A stretch of 64,000 nucleotides of DNA from Setophaga petechia. Its lineage: Eukaryota; Chordata; Aves; Passeriformes; Parulidae. The translations under genes and the position numbers were made by a program. Location: the NCBI GenBank assembly GCA_024362935.1, contig JANCRA010000006.1:29381924-29445923 (forward strand), read 5' to 3'. Shown here one piece after another: positions 25,279-44,210 of this stretch (position 1 is its first letter; every line of letters begins with the position of its first letter). Under the pieces are notes generated by a model, which saw only the letters and a list, made by a program, of their open reading frames with translations, was not told where the DNA came from and did not search any database.

Positions 25279-26079
25279 GAACTCTTTATCCCTTAGTGGT
25301 CTGTGGCTCAGCAAGGAGGAGACTGCAGTTGAAAACACCCATGGGTGAGGCTCCCAGCTGTACCCTGAGAATTGCACATCCTGGTTTTGCTGTGGCAGAA
25401 GGAAATCCTGTGGCACATTGCAACAAGGCTCTGTGGTGAAAACATGCACCTAGTTAGGGATGAAAGTTTATCCTCCAGGACATCCTGTCCCCCCCCTAGA
25501 TTCCCATTCTTTTCCCACTGTTTTTATTGTCCCAGATTTTCAATTTGCTGTAAAATTATTTTATTTCCCAAGCTGGTTAGGTGCAGGCTGTAGCTTGGGC
25601 TGTAGCTTGCTATGGGAAGGAGAGGCAGCTGCACCAGGGGTACAAGGAGAGAGATGGCAGACAGGTAATAATGCCTAGGTGTGAATGGAACAGACTTCCC
25701 CAAGGATATATCCAGCTCTGCTTCCTCAGCACAGAGCTTTGCAGAGTAGCACTGTCTGTGGTCACGACAGCCAGGTGTCAGGAGTCACCTTCCCAGGTGG
25801 AGGGGCTGCATGCCAGTTTTCAGACTCTGCTGTGAGCTGGAGGACACAGTGATAAATTTGAGACAGAGATTTGCTTGGTTTGAGAGGTGCTGAGAGAGCT
25901 GTGACCAGCAAGGGGCAGATCAGAAATTTCCTGGCTTTGAGTCTTGCACTCCATGCAAGCACAGAGGGGAGGGAAGAAAGTGGGGAACTCAAGAGTATCT
26001 AAAATTGCATTCTATTTTTGGATCCCTGGTGCTCATTCCCTTTCCTTTTCCTTCTGTTTCCCACACTTTCTTCATATGA

Positions 26080-29439
<3,360 letters not shown>

Positions 29440-32439
29440 TAGTTTTGATTTTTCTTTTATTTTGGGTTGTCAGTGTTTGGTTTTTTGTTCGTTCTCCCCT
29501 CTCCCTCTAGTCTCTCTCTTGTTTTCTCCTTTTGGTTGTTTCTGCTTTTATTCTCTGGGTATGATTTGCTCAGTTTTGTGGTCTTAAAAAAAAACAAAGG
29601 AGGGAAATGGGTTTGGTTTGGTGGATTTTTGGGGGGGATACTTTATTTTCTTTGCTTTCTTCTCCCTATTTTCTCCTTTTTTTCACTCTTCCCCTTCTCT
29701 GTTCTGTTTTTTGTTGGAAAAAAGGATGTGATCATACCTTGTGACTGGTGGTGCTGTGGTGGGGGTTATATGCATGTATGGTAAACACAAAACCAGAAAA
29801 GTGATCCACAAACCATGGCTGGGATTGCTTGCACTTTGGGGGGAGAAAAAGAGTAATAGAAGAGTTATTGTGTGATGATTTTATTTCACTGGGGCTGAAA
29901 GCATGAGTGATCCTAATGGACAAACCACAGCATTTCTGAGATGTCCTAGCTCATGCCATTGTGGGGCTTGTTTTGGGTAAATTTTTATCCTTTGATTTTC
30001 TTTCTGTTGTGGTTATCTCTTTTGATTGCTTACATGAAAGTGTCTGGATCACCTGCCAGAGTGTGCTCTGTGTGAATTTTATTTTCCCTTTGTGTCAGTG
30101 CAATCCAGAGAAATTCATGGGTCGTTCCCTTCCCTTTCCCCTCTTCCTTCCCATTTGCTGTGGTTTCCATTTGTTTGTTTTGAGAGTCAAAGGCACAGAG
30201 CACTCTGCCCAGATTTCAACTCCTCTGCTAGAGAATGATGCTCAGTTCATGCCTGGTGCCAAGGTTGGCCAACCCAAAAAGGATCAGGGGCTGCGGATCC
30301 AAGAGCAATGGAAAATTGGGATTTGTTTACATGGAGAGGAAAAAAAAATAACTTCATGGGTGCCATACACTTTGTAATCCATACAAATATCTGTTTGCCT
30401 GTTTTCTTTTTAGGGGTGGGAGGGAAAGTGAGAATGTGCCACTTTTCAGCCTTTGAGCTGAGTGTTTGCTCACGGTGCCCTTCCCCAGAGATGTGATGCT
30501 TGGTGTTGTCACAGAGGCAGGAAGGGAGCAAAGAGGATGGTGGGCAGCAGGGTGTCACACAGGCCGTGCAGATGCTGGCTGCCATCAGGACATGCTTCTG
30601 TAGGGAGCACAGCCCTGCTTCTGCAGGTATCAGAGGAATCACACTCCAGAAACACCCCTGGCTCTGGAGGATTTGAGAGCCAGGGGTCAAAAAAAGGGAG
30701 GAAGCAGTGACATGGGTCTCTGGCCAGGACAATCTCCCCCACCTCTTCCTCACTCAGGGCTGTCTGCTCTGGCTCAGGTGCTCTGAGGGCTTAGGTGGAT
30801 GCAGCAGAGCTCTGCAGAGACAGTTTGCTGGAGTTTTGTTTGATTCTTTTTGGTTTGGGGATTTTTGTTCCCCTCCCGATCTCTCAACCGATGAAGATTT
30901 AACTGCATTTTCAAAAATGTCATTCTTTCCAAAGAGTTCACACAAACTGGTCAGGTGGGCTTTCCTGGTGTTAACACCCCCTTTAGAAAAGGCTGGAGGG
31001 AATTCTGCTGGAGAGGGCAGAACTGTGTGTGTGGAGGGAGAGGCCTACTGTCTGTGATGCTGTCCTGCAGCCCACATCAGTCTGGACCAAGGAGATGCAG
31101 CTTTTCTTCTTTTCCTCTTTCTTCAGCTGGAGTCAGATCTAAAGGTCTGGAATAGCAAGGGAACAGCTTCAGATTGCCTGAGTGGGCTGCACATAGGAGA
31201 AAAAGCATTTCCTCAGTGCCTGACTGGTTAAATAGTGCTCCAGAGCAAGGCTGTTTCCTTGCCTTCCCCACAGGCAGTAATGCGGTTGTTTCAGAGATAA
31301 ATTGGCCAGTGCCCTGCAGTAAACAGCTGAGATAATCCCTGGATAACACTGCTCTTTCAAGAAAGGACAAACAGTCCTGTTATTAACAGGGAAAACTTGA
31401 GCTCCTGGGTCCTCTTTGTGGCTCACTTGTCTGCAGTCTGGAGTCATTGACCTCTTTTCTCGTGCCTGAAGTGTCAGCGGTGCTAAAGCAGTAAAGTGGA
31501 GCTTGCAGGCCACAGAGATCCTTCTTCTGCTTAGAGATAAAGTGTTCCTCACCTGGCCCAGGTCCCACGCCCTGCCTGTAATGCTGCAGCAGTGGCAGAG
31601 CAGTGAGGAGGGCCCGGGTGCTCTGGGTCAGCTTGCAGAGGTGCTGGGTTTGGGTGTCCTTGCAGATCCTCTCCTGAGAAGACAGCTGGAATTGTGTGGG
31701 ACTTTTATCTCCTGACAGTTGAGATCCTCCCAGCTGAACCACACAGATGTAACAGCTCAGCCAGGCATCCCTGCATGGTCACGTTTTGGGACAAAGACAC
31801 GTCCTGAGGACACCATGTGTTCTCCCCTGCTTCAAGTTGTCTTGTAGGTCCTAGCAGCAAGAAGCAAACCTGCACGTGCTAGGTCTGAAATACCTGTCTG
31901 AGAAAGATTGGGACAATTGTGTCCGGGACCAGGAGCCATCAGATGTGCTGAATTCTCCAGGGAAGATCATGGAAGCCGATGAAGAGGTGAAGATGGCCAA
32001 TGCCTCTCCTTTGACACTGTGGACTTTTTTATGTTCCCAGATCCTTGGCTGAGATTTTGGTGAAGAAATAGCCTGAACAAAGATAGGACTTCTTGGGAAT
32101 TTGTAGGACTTCCTGGTTTAAATACACTATGGAGCATGTGGAAAGAAAGTAAGCAGAGGACAGGTCATGAGAAAGAAATGGCCAGCAGTGCAGTCCCTGG
32201 AGGGCTGTGATGTTGGAAGAGGAGGTGGAACTGGATACAGTGGGACCTGGGACAGGAGCTAAATTCATTTCTGCTGTGACCACGCAGGCCCATCTGTTCT
32301 CTCATTGATGCCCATGTTACTGGAGATGAGTGAATGGCTACAGTCAGTCAAAGAGATTGGCCACACATTGACAAGGGCAAGGATTGCATCTGTCTGGCCA
32401 TCTGGCAGATTGAGAGCAGGGTCCCCCATCCTCAGTCAC

Positions 32440-32540
32440 CCAGGCCTGAATGTCAAACACCTTTTCATCCGGAATCGCGCGGCCGGGCTTTATCGGCCAG
32501 ATGTTCAAATAAGCTGAGAAGTCTGGCTCATTTGGGCTAA
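32440..32540. promoter_or_regulatory. Candidate conserved element, intron 6
   Basis: CTTTTCATCCGGAATCGCGC and GGCCGGGCTTTATCGGCCAG, a cluster of CpGs (including CCGGAA, the ETS core) inside otherwise CpG-poor intron. Such islands of retained CpG often mark constrained enhancers. Confidence 0.3.
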
Positions 32541-34099
32541 CAACTCCCCATCCTCACTTTGATTTCCTGGACAATCTCAGCACAGAAACCACATGGCAAA
32601 TGAAAGCTGTTTTTTGTGGGCAGAGCCTTTTGCCAGCTAGAGTCCTCAAGGGCCACACACAGGTGATGGCATCCAGTGAAATCTTGAATGCAGAGCAGCC
32701 AGAATTGTCCTGAACTGTTTTTTTTACCTGCTCATTCTTTTGTTTTGTAAAAATCTTCTTGTGAAGCTGCTGCTTGGAAATGTACCTCATCAGGCACAGG
32801 TGTCTTCTCTGCCTTCCTCCATTTGTGTTCAGAACACACCACTGGAGAGGACTCTGCTTCAGCAGAGACTGTTCTGGTCATGCCTTCACTGTCCTCAATG
32901 TTTGACAAGTGAAAGAAAACAAATATCCTGCTGGATCATCCCTGGATTTTGGACCTGCACTGTGACTTTGTCCAGCTAAGGAGCTACACAGTCCATCACC
33001 ACATTCTTCCCTCATTTTTGGCCACTGTAGAGACACCACAAAAAGTCACAGGAGGTATAATCTTGTGCTCTCTATGCATGTGTGCCATTGCTGTTGGCTT
33101 CAACTAGGAATCTTGTAGACATGACCAAAGTCACTTCAGAGGTTCAGCTGGATCTCTCTTGGTGGTGGTAGGTGGAATGAGGCAGCAGATGAGGATGGAT
33201 TGATTTCAGCTCCCCTGAATAGCATTATCCTGTTTGTTTATTTGTGGTGCCGTCTGAATTGTCAGATACTTTAGAGAAAAGTACTTACAAGAGGTCCTGG
33301 AGAATTGGAGGTGGAAGTTGAGACTGTCAGAACACAGAAGACATCAGGGAAGAAGCTCTCTGAAGAGCTGAAAAAGTGATTCAAAAAATACCAGTGATCA
33401 AGTTTGTGAAGACTTTTGAAATGGAGGTAAAATTGAGGTGGGCTTTGCTCATCAGAGGTGTTAGGGGTGGAAGAAATCTCTCAGAAGGCATTTTTTAATG
33501 AAGGCTTTCATCCAGGGCAAGATTTGACTGCCAGAGTTTGCTCAGACATGTCCAGCACTCTTTCTAAAGCTGGTGCTGATAGAAACTCAACACCAAGAAA
33601 TAGTGGGGATAAGTCTTGGTGTTAAAAAGATGTCTGAATGCTGACGATGAAACACTCTTCCACACTGCTGCAAGTCATGAGTTTTCTGATAGGTTTTTTT
33701 ATCTACCCACAATAATTCCAGGGACCTCCAAACCAAGATCAGAGCGCTTTCCTCCTGGACTCACATTTTCAAAAATTGGGATTGAGAAGCTCAAAGATGA
33801 GTTTCTCTCATTTACAACCTCTCAATTCCTGAGGAACCCCAGACCAAATTACAACCACCCAAAAAGCCTGTGGTGCATCCAGGAAAGGATCCTTTCAGAG
33901 GGGCAGGTTAGATTTACAGTAGGGCCTCCTCTAGAGGAAGGACTTGACTTGTATTCCTGGATCTTATCTCTGTGTAGGATATCTGAGTCTAAATTATCAG
34001 GGCTCTTCACACTGCTGCCCCCTCTCCCATTTGGGTGCATCAGCCCCTCCTAGCTGTGTCCCAGGCTTTGGGCTGCTGTGATTTGGGGCGTGGTGAGTG

Positions 34100-34480
34100 C
34101 AGAGACAGCGAGTGCTGAAGCAGCAGCAGTGTGGCAGTGCAGAGGTCTCTGCAATTACAGCTCTGATCCAAATGCATCCATACGTGGGGGCCATTGCTAT
34201 GCGCATATTTATCTCTGCATCCACATCAGCAGCAAGACATATTTACTGTTTAGATATGCACATATATTGTAAAAACACCCCTTGCCAATAGCAGTGTATA
34301 TCTTGTAAGTGACATTTCCAGCGCTCCTCATGATTTCCAAGACACCGTCGCTCTTCAGAACTAGAGTTTGTGGCTGTTTGTTTATTTTTATTTCCTCCCT
34401 CCCAGTCTCAATTTTATGGCCAGGTTTGTTAAGTTTCAATAAAATATCAGTTAAGTTTATGGCATTTTTATTTGTTATTG
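34100..34480. promoter_or_regulatory. Candidate conserved element, intron 6
   Basis: About 380 bp of unique AT-rich DNA with GCAATTACAGCTCTGATCCA, ATGCATCCATACGTGG, ATGCGCATATTTATC and TTTATGGCCAGG. The length and lack of repeats make it a good candidate. Confidence 0.35.
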
Positions 34481-35504
34481 TTGTTGTAATTTTCTTTTGG
34501 TAGGGGAAGGTGGGATGAAATGTTGCTCAGCTGGGGGCAGAGTGATAGCAGTGCCATGTCAGGTGCTTAGGGATTCCAGAGTCCTCTCTCCAGCTCTGCC
34601 ACTGATTATTTGTGTGATCTCAAAGATTTCTGCTCACCTCAAAAGAGGAGGGAAATATTCTCTGCTTCTTGTGAGGGGTAGCTGCAGAGTCTTTTGGCTC
34701 TCAGTGACAGAAAATGGGTTGGAAGCATCTTTGTGTGTGTGAAACGTGCCCATCTTCACGCTTAAAGATGAGCACTGCCAGGGTGGGCTGGCCCCAGTCT
34801 GCCAGCTCATTTCTCTAGGTTTTTTGCCTTCAAAGTGGCAAGTAACCTGAGAGGTTGGGAAGTGACAGGAGCCCTTTGCCAGCTGAGCAGAGGAGGTGAT
34901 GGTTACAGCTGCCTCCTGACTAGTCCCGGTTATTTTACGCAGCGCTGTGGGATCGCTCTCTGGAACAGGTTGGGCAGGTTGACAGTGAGCACAGACAATG
35001 AGCTATTCCTGGCTTCACAGAGCACCAGTGGGAGGGTCCTGATATAAGACTCACTGTGCTCAAGATGAGTCTTTCTCTTGACTGTCTTGGGTGTTGTATT
35101 TAGCAGTGATGTTTCTGCTTTCCTTGGATTCTGAGAACTGACAAAAGAGCTGGTCACTGAGAGAGCAGCAGAGAATGCAGTGAATGTAAAGTCTCCAGCA
35201 TAGACCTCCCACCTGCTCCCTGACCTCTGTCAGAGGTGGCTTCCTTCAGAGGAGCCTTCCTGGTCCACCTCCAGGGTGCAGCTGGGGTCTGTCCCTGTTT
35301 CCTCCCTGTCCAGCAAAGGGAGGGGGATTGCCAGGCATTTCTCAGAGCATACACATGAGCCATAGTTGGGCAATTCCACCAGGACTGTGGTTGCCAGTGT
35401 TCCAAGCTGGAAATGGCAGTGTAGATGATGAGAGTACATTTGGGACTGGAGCTGAAAGCATAGCTGACCTGGGCCCCTGAAGTCTCTCCTTTCCAAGGCT
35501 AACG

Positions 35505-35830
35505 TCATGTATAACTAAACCTTGCACGTTGAGCTGTCTCACACTTAACGCGCTGATCTGCACGATAAATTCTGAAATAATCCCATAAAACCTTTTTATT
35601 TATTTTTAACCCCCTTGCTGCCTTCCCTGCCTTACAGTTACATGATGGGTTTGTTTCTTCTGTTGAGCAGTTGAGGAGGTGCTCAGATATCTCTCGAAGC
35701 TGGAGGCATAAAACTTTTATTTCTGCAAAGGCGGGATTTATTTTTTCTCTTCATTTATGATTTTTTTCCTCCTGATCCCACCCAGTTGTCTTCACTGTTA
35801 AAGTTTTTTAGCATAACACCGACGACTGGT
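35505..35830. promoter_or_regulatory. Candidate conserved element, intron 6
   Basis: CTTAACGCGCTGATCTGCAC, GATAAATTCTGAAATAATCC, CATAAAACCTTTTTATT and GGCATAAAACTTTTATTTC. Two CATAAAA (CDX/posterior-HOX-like) motifs lie about 120 bp apart. Confidence 0.33.
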
Positions 35831-36462
35831 GCATGCAGTGGGGAATTTGTTTCCAGAGCTTGTTCTTCTGGGGCAGCTGGCCCAGGAGGGCTGTGACACC
35901 CTTGTCTTCTCTCACAATGAAAGACTTTTGCCAGCGTGATTGGCACTGGGAGTTTAACCCAGGTGCCTTCACATTTTTATGAGCCTTTTCTCCTGGTGCT
36001 CTGCAGTTCCCACCAGTGATGGGTTCCTGATGTCCTGAAGGCAAACCCCATGCAGCACTCCCTCACAGAGCCCCACGTGGCTCAGCCAAAGCTCCAGCCG
36101 TGGGGCTGGATGGGCTCTGGGTGTGTCACCCTGCAGGGAGCAGTACGGGCTGGGATTACCCACCCTGTCTGAGCTTCTCAGCATGGGCTTGGTTCACCTG
36201 CTGCAAAGGCTTCTGCTCTTGATAGCAGGGCTTGTCTGGGTAGTTCTGGTCTCTAGTACAGTCTGCTGGGTGGACATCTCCAACAACTGGGATCCTTCAG
36301 AGCTGTCTGAAGGATTCTGATGCTGTCCGAGTCCTCCAGGCTGTATTTTGTTTGTCTCAGTCAGAAGCATGAAGAATCCTTCCTCCAGCTGAGGAGCTGT
36401 TGAAGAATGTTCTTGGCATTGAGCTGTAACAATATGTGGCTTTGAATAACCTCAAGAGTGCA

Positions 36463-38655
<2,193 letters not shown>

Positions 38656-39479
38656 TAAACAGGTGACACCTCCCGTGGCCATGGCGGGCAATGTCACCGC
38701 AAACGAGGTGGCTCCATGCTGGTGGCACCACCCTGCATGGTTAAAAATAACCCATCCCTGGCCGGGGTCCGAGAGCGCGGTGGCGATGCGGGCAGGGCGG
38801 CGATGGCGGTCGCGAATAAAGGGAGGAAAAAAGCCCACAAAGCCAACCAGCGTCAACCCAAGGAAACCTCGCCCGGGCGGGCTGGGGGAGGATGCGAGGG
38901 GGAGGGCGGTCTCTGGAGCATCTTCTCCTTGTTCTTGGGTGCGCTGGCGGGTTCTGACTAGCATGAAAATTCGTAGCGACAAGCTGTGTCGCACAGGGGG
39001 AAATCGATCAGACACACACAAGGAGAACCCAGTGTAGATTCGGGACAGCAATCCAACTTCATTTCTCAGATCAATCGTCCACCCTCTCAGCAGCAGTGAC
39101 AGCAAGCTGGGAGAGGAGGGCAGCCTGGAAAAGGAGGCTGTGAGCGCTGAGTGGGTGGTGGCAGCGGTTTCCGGGGTGGCACAGAGGAGGAGGCGGCTGG
39201 CCCTGGACATGGGGACGCCAATGGTGGAGATAGCCTTGAACTGGTCAGAGAGGTGATGGTCCTCTGGGTGGGATGGTGGTGACCCCAGCACAGATGGTGG
39301 TGCCATCACCAGCCAGTCCCATCACTCTCCAGTCCACAGGGCCATTTGTCACCTGGCGTGTGACCATCTTGCAGGACGGCCATCACCAGCATGCAGAGAG
39401 GGGTGCCCTGGGACAGGGAGCTCTGCTCCCCTCTCCTGCAGGCACCGGGGCTTAGTGGGCGGCTTGACGTCAGGAGGCA

Positions 39480-39715
39480 GAGGCAGGGAGGATTTGTGAA
39501 GTAATGTAATTGAACATGTGCAGATAATTATGTCTCATTACATAAGCCCCTTGCAAAAACGGCACTTGGAAATGCCACATGAAAGAGCCTATCGTTCCGC
39601 ATTAATTTCTCCGTGTGCTGAATTTATTCCCTTTCTGGCTTTTTAATACTTGGAGAGTAAATGAATCGCAGGCTGATCATGATAAGAGATGATACTTTTG
39701 TATAAATTAAAATAC
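39480..39715. promoter_or_regulatory. Strong candidate conserved element, intron 8
   Basis: TGTAATTGAACATGTGCAGA, TAATTATGTCTCATTACATA, GCCTATCGTTCCGCATTAAT and GATCATGATAAGAGATGATA in 235 bp of repeat-free sequence with dense homeodomain cores and retained CpGs. It is the most enhancer-like block in the window by eye. Confidence 0.42.
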
Positions 39716-41055
39716 CCCCAAGGAAAGAGGCTGAGCTGATTACAGTTGCAGTTGGCTTGGAAAATAACAGTGGGCTGGGTCGAGCCAAAATTTGGGGGGG
39801 AGAGTTGCTGCCGGGGATTTTGAGGCAGGGAGGGGGTGACTGGGGAGAGGAGAAGGAAGAGAGAGCGAAAACTCAGAAGCTGAATAGGACAAGGAGATCT
39901 GGGCTGGTATTTCTGGCTGTGGTTCTCTGTGGGATAATCAATGTTCCCATAAGTAGCAATGAGAACTGGTGAACTGAGAGTGGCAGGGGCTTGGCGGTTC
40001 CCTCTGTGCATCCCAAACAAGGACCTGGCATGTTTGGCATTCCTTGTCTTCTCAGGCTGGTTTTCAGGGAGACCAGGAGCCCAAACTGACCTATTCTGGA
40101 TGTTGTCAAGAGAGGGGCAGGTGGCAAAGGGACTGCACTGTGTGGGTGACTCCTCAATTCCCCACAAAGCTGTGGTAGGCATGGGGAATGAGGCAGGGAG
40201 TCCAGAGCTGAGCAGACAGTTTAGGAAGCACCTTCTGGATTGCCTGTTTGTTTGCCCTGTATCCCAGCCAGGGATGGGATGTCTCTTCATGTCTTCCCAT
40301 CCATTGAGGTCCCAGTTTGTGCACCCTGAGGTGTGGCTGCCCTGTTGGAAGCATTGGTGCTGGGGATCTCCTCAGTGCAGGCAGGGTGACCGTGTCCAAC
40401 AGACAGGCAGGGCTTCCCTGCCTTTCCCTGAACCCTTCCGTGGCGAGGAGGAACGCGGAACAGAGCTGACTGTGACACTCAAAGCTGCCGTCCCCACATC
40501 ACCCGAGCGTCCCCGTGAGCTGCTGGGAGGAGATGAGCTGAAACCCAGTCAGGAGCCCTGTCACAATGATGCCTGCACGGGGCTGAGGTTAAGCCATCCC
40601 TGGAGCCCGTCAGCACCGGGCAGTCAGCGGCAGGTTGCCCGGCTCCACTGCTGGAAACCTTGGCAGGAGAGACAGCGCTCGGGGTTTGCCTTCCTTGATG
40701 GAGGATGAATTTTTAAATGCGTGTAAGTCGTGACAGCTGAGAAGAGGGATCTACCCACAGCCCAGTTCCCTGGGAGGCTGTGCTGCTGTGGCTGACAGGC
40801 TGCTCCGGGGGCGGGAAGGGCTGGAGCTGGTTCTGCATCGTTAGCAGGATAATGGGCAATGTCCCAGCCATCGCCAGTGCTGTGACCCATGGCTGAGGCA
40901 GAGGCAGAACTGAGCCCTCTCCTGCACTGGTGGGGACAGCACCGCTCCCAGCAAGGCATGGGGACACTCTGACAGTGGAGGAGCTGTCCTGTGGGTACCC
41001 AGCCTTGGGTCATGCTGAGAAGAAGCAGGCACCTCCCCACCTTTGGGATGTGAGC

Positions 41056-41202
41056 CAGACTTTGAGGCTGTAGAGTTTTATACCATGAGGTGGGAGTTGT
41101 TAAATGTTAAATCCTTTTGGGAGGTTGGGGGTTTGCGCCACCCCTTTTGGCAGACTTTGAGGCTGTAGGGTTTTGCACCGTAAGGTGAGAGTTGTTAAAT
41201 GT
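41056..41202. repeat. ~50-bp duplication, 95 bp apart
   Basis: CAGACTTTGAGGCTGTAG, then GTTTTRYACCRTRAGGTG and GAGTTGTTAAATG, occur at 41056 and 41151, separated by TTAAATCCTTTTGGGAGG-type sequence. Confidence 0.85.
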
Positions 41203-42999
41203 CTGGGCTGTCAGGACAGTGTTTGTTCATGGGGGTCCACATGTGTATCCAGGAGGTCCCCAAGAGCAGGGATTTCAAAGCATTTAGGAAAGCTCAGGTT
41301 CTGTTGGGTTCCAGTAAGAGTTGGATGTTTGTTGCCACAGTCCTCTGGAGTGTCCTACCCCAAAATATCAGCTGTGCTGCCACTGCCCTATGGCTGTAAA
41401 TCCACCAAGTGTTCTGCTTTCCTCATATGCTACTGAATGAGTGAACTACAGTCATCTTAAAGCCTTTCAGTGAAGGTTTTGATTTAAAACTGCTGCTGTG
41501 CAGACCTGTGCCTGTTCCAGAGTAGTGTGTGTGTGACCTGAATGGTGGTTACCAGTGGCAGGGTGTGACAGGGAGTTTTGGGTCCACTCTTGTCAGCAAG
41601 GATTGGTACAGGAAGAAGCTGAGAGCTCTTTATTTGACCTGAGATTTTTTTGATTGAAAAAGTTGAGCCTTGGGAAAAAAGTTGTTGCTCTGTTCCTCAG
41701 CCAGCTGCAGTTCACCATCATTGGTTCATGGTCCTGACCACCAGCTGGGGTATGGAAGTTGTTCTGGCAGGGTTTCAGTGCACAGGCTGCATCCATAAGG
41801 GATGCCTTGGTGTGTTCTGATGGCCAGGGATGCCTGGCTATGACACTGGGGATGTCCTCACCAGGCTGGATTCTCTGGTTTGTGATAAGACCTTCAGTGC
41901 ATATTGTAAGGAGGCCCTGATGAAAGCTCTTAGGAGCTCAGAGGTCTGAAAAGGCATTGAGGCTGCTCTGTCAGACTGGCTGGTAACTGGTGTGTTTGGA
42001 GGCTGTCCTGACACCCTGTGCCATTGTTGGGGGACAAGGATTTGGTCACAGGAGGTGGGGTGCTGAGACAGCCTCCTTGCTAAGCAGAAGGAGTCTTTAA
42101 AAGTTGGCAGAAAGTCATCTCCCAGCCCCGTGTAGGAGGCCCGGGCAGGGAGCCAGCCAGACTTGCTGGAGGTGACAAAAATGCTGAGACCTGTGGAACT
42201 GGGCATCAAAACCAGTTGGTTCAGCAGTCTTTCACTGGGACTCCATATTTGGACAGTCACCAAGGCTTTGCCTGTGCTCTGGCACCAGAAGGTGACATCT
42301 GAAGAGGTGTTCTGGAGACCACTGCTCTGTATTTGGCATCTGTCCCTCCTGAAGAAGTCACAGCCATGTGCAGGGGCTCTGCAAGGAGGAGCAGCCTCCT
42401 CAGAAGGCTCCCTTGCCTTTGAGGGAGATCCCAACTGATTTACTGCAGTCAAACCCCTTCTTACCTGGAAGAGGTAGAGCCATCTGGGTGGAACTGGATG
42501 GATCCCACATGTGGCTTGGTCCATGCAGCAATGGAGTGATCTCCAGGATGAGTGGGGATGGTTCCTGCATGCCCTCTGCCTGGGGAAGGATCCACCCTCC
42601 TCATGGGGGACTTTTCCATACTAAAGGATGGTGTCAAGATGTCAGAGCCAACCTTGGGTCAGAGCCAACCTTGGGTCCTCCTTTCTATCTTGACCCACAA
42701 CTTATGGCCTTCCCAGGGCTCACTGGCTTCTCCCCAACATCCCCTTGACATCCTACTGGTTCTGTTCAGCCACACAAACTCCTGAAGCATAGGAAGGCTC
42801 ATTCCCAATCTGCAGTACCTTCCAAGGATTTTGGGTGCTGAACGTGAAGCCGCCGCTCGATTGCTTCTGTGGCTGGCAGGCAAAAAAGAAAAAGGCTAAA
42901 AATAGTTGAGCACAATAGGGCCAGAGCCCTGCTCCTCCATGGGCCCCCACTGCTCTCCTCTCCCCCCTCCTGCTCCTGTAACGACCCTGCAAACACTAA

Positions 43000-43340
43000 A
43001 TGGCATCTGAGTGCATTAAGCAGCAAACTCTCCGGTGACATAGCAATTACGGCTCTGAAATAGATTTGGTGCGTCACGCAAGATAAGGGTTTTGAAAGTT
43101 TCTGTTGTGATTATAGCTTGTAACTCCAACAAATAACAGGCTTGGTAATAAGAGGCTGCCAGCACAGCTATTGTGGTTCTCTCTCACTGATGGCACGTAA
43201 ATTGCTATTAATGTCCTAAGTGTACTTGAATATGCCAGTCTCGGGGCGGCGGAGTTGGCTCTGTGTCTCTCTTTACGCGGCCTGTCATTGTCGGGCTGAT
43301 AATCTACAGTAATTGCTGCCTCTTGCAGCAGTCCAAGATG
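43000..43340. promoter_or_regulatory. Strong candidate conserved element, intron 8
   Basis: CATAGCAATTACGGCTCTGA, TTGGTGCGTCACGCAAGATA, AAATTGCTATTAATGTCC, TTTACGCGGCCTGTCATTG and CTGATAATCTACAGTAATTG. It is AT-rich with CpGs and a CRE-like TGCGTCACGC. It ends at a GC-rich stretch. Confidence 0.4.
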
Positions 43341-43784
43341 TGTAAGGGTGGGTATTGCCTCCTGGGGAGCACAGGGATGGTGGGTCAGGGCCTGGCTCCG
43401 GGTGGGAGCTGGTGGGGGCAGTGGGCATGGGGTACACGGGGCTGGTGATGCTCGGGCATCGTCTGGTGTCACCCGAGGTGGAGCAGAGTGGGGTTTGCTA
43501 ACCTGTGAGGAAGCTGAGGTCGTGGTTCCTGCTTTCCTTGCTGTTGCCTGAGCCCCTTTGCTGCCATGCAGGTATGGAAGAGCACAAGGGCACAGCAAGG
43601 GGTGTGCACACACCTCTTGTCCTGTTTGCTTTGTGCGTGTCCCGCTGGGAGGTGGTGTGACTCCTCAAACGTGGCTTCTCCTGCCTGCCAGCTCTTTGCT
43701 CCCATCACAGCAGCCTCTCAGGCAGGCAGGGGCTGGGCAGCAGCACCTCGGTGGTGCCTTAAGGGGCTGGAACAGACGCTAGAC

Positions 43785-44210
43785 AGAGTTAAGAGGAATA
43801 AAGTGGGTATTTATTGAAGTGCCTTCAAAGGCCACATTCTGGCAGTGCCCGGATGGCTCCAAGATGGAAGCAAAATAGGGCTTGGTGACAAGATCATTTT
43901 TATAAGTTTTAATCCATTTGCACGTAGGAGTTAACTGTCCAATTAATAGCTTCAAATTATGAAGTTTCATCCTCCTTGCTTGCTTGCTCACCCTCCTCTT
44001 TCACGTTGTTTATGCTTTGGGCCTGAAGTTTGAAGAGATTGTCCTTGAGTCTCCAGCTAGACCAGGACTGTTTTGTCTTCACAACCCTGTCAAAAGGTCC
44101 CTTTAATATAAAGCTAAAAGCTGCACACCAAAATGGAACAGAAACACTTAAAACCTAAGGTACCATCCGGGTGGGGAGATCTCCTCCCCTGAGCCCTGTG
44201 GGGTGTGCAG
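43785..44210 (-). mobile_element. Possible LTR, songbird ERV (family D)
   Basis: Diverged second copy of the 22070-22510 repeat: GTTAAGAGGAATAAAGTGG, GTCCAATTAATAGCTTCAAA, GTCCTTGAGTCTCCAGC, AACCTAAGG and CCCCTGAGCCC in the same order. It lies in intron 8, about 0.9 kb before exon 9. Edges are unresolved. Confidence 0.45.
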
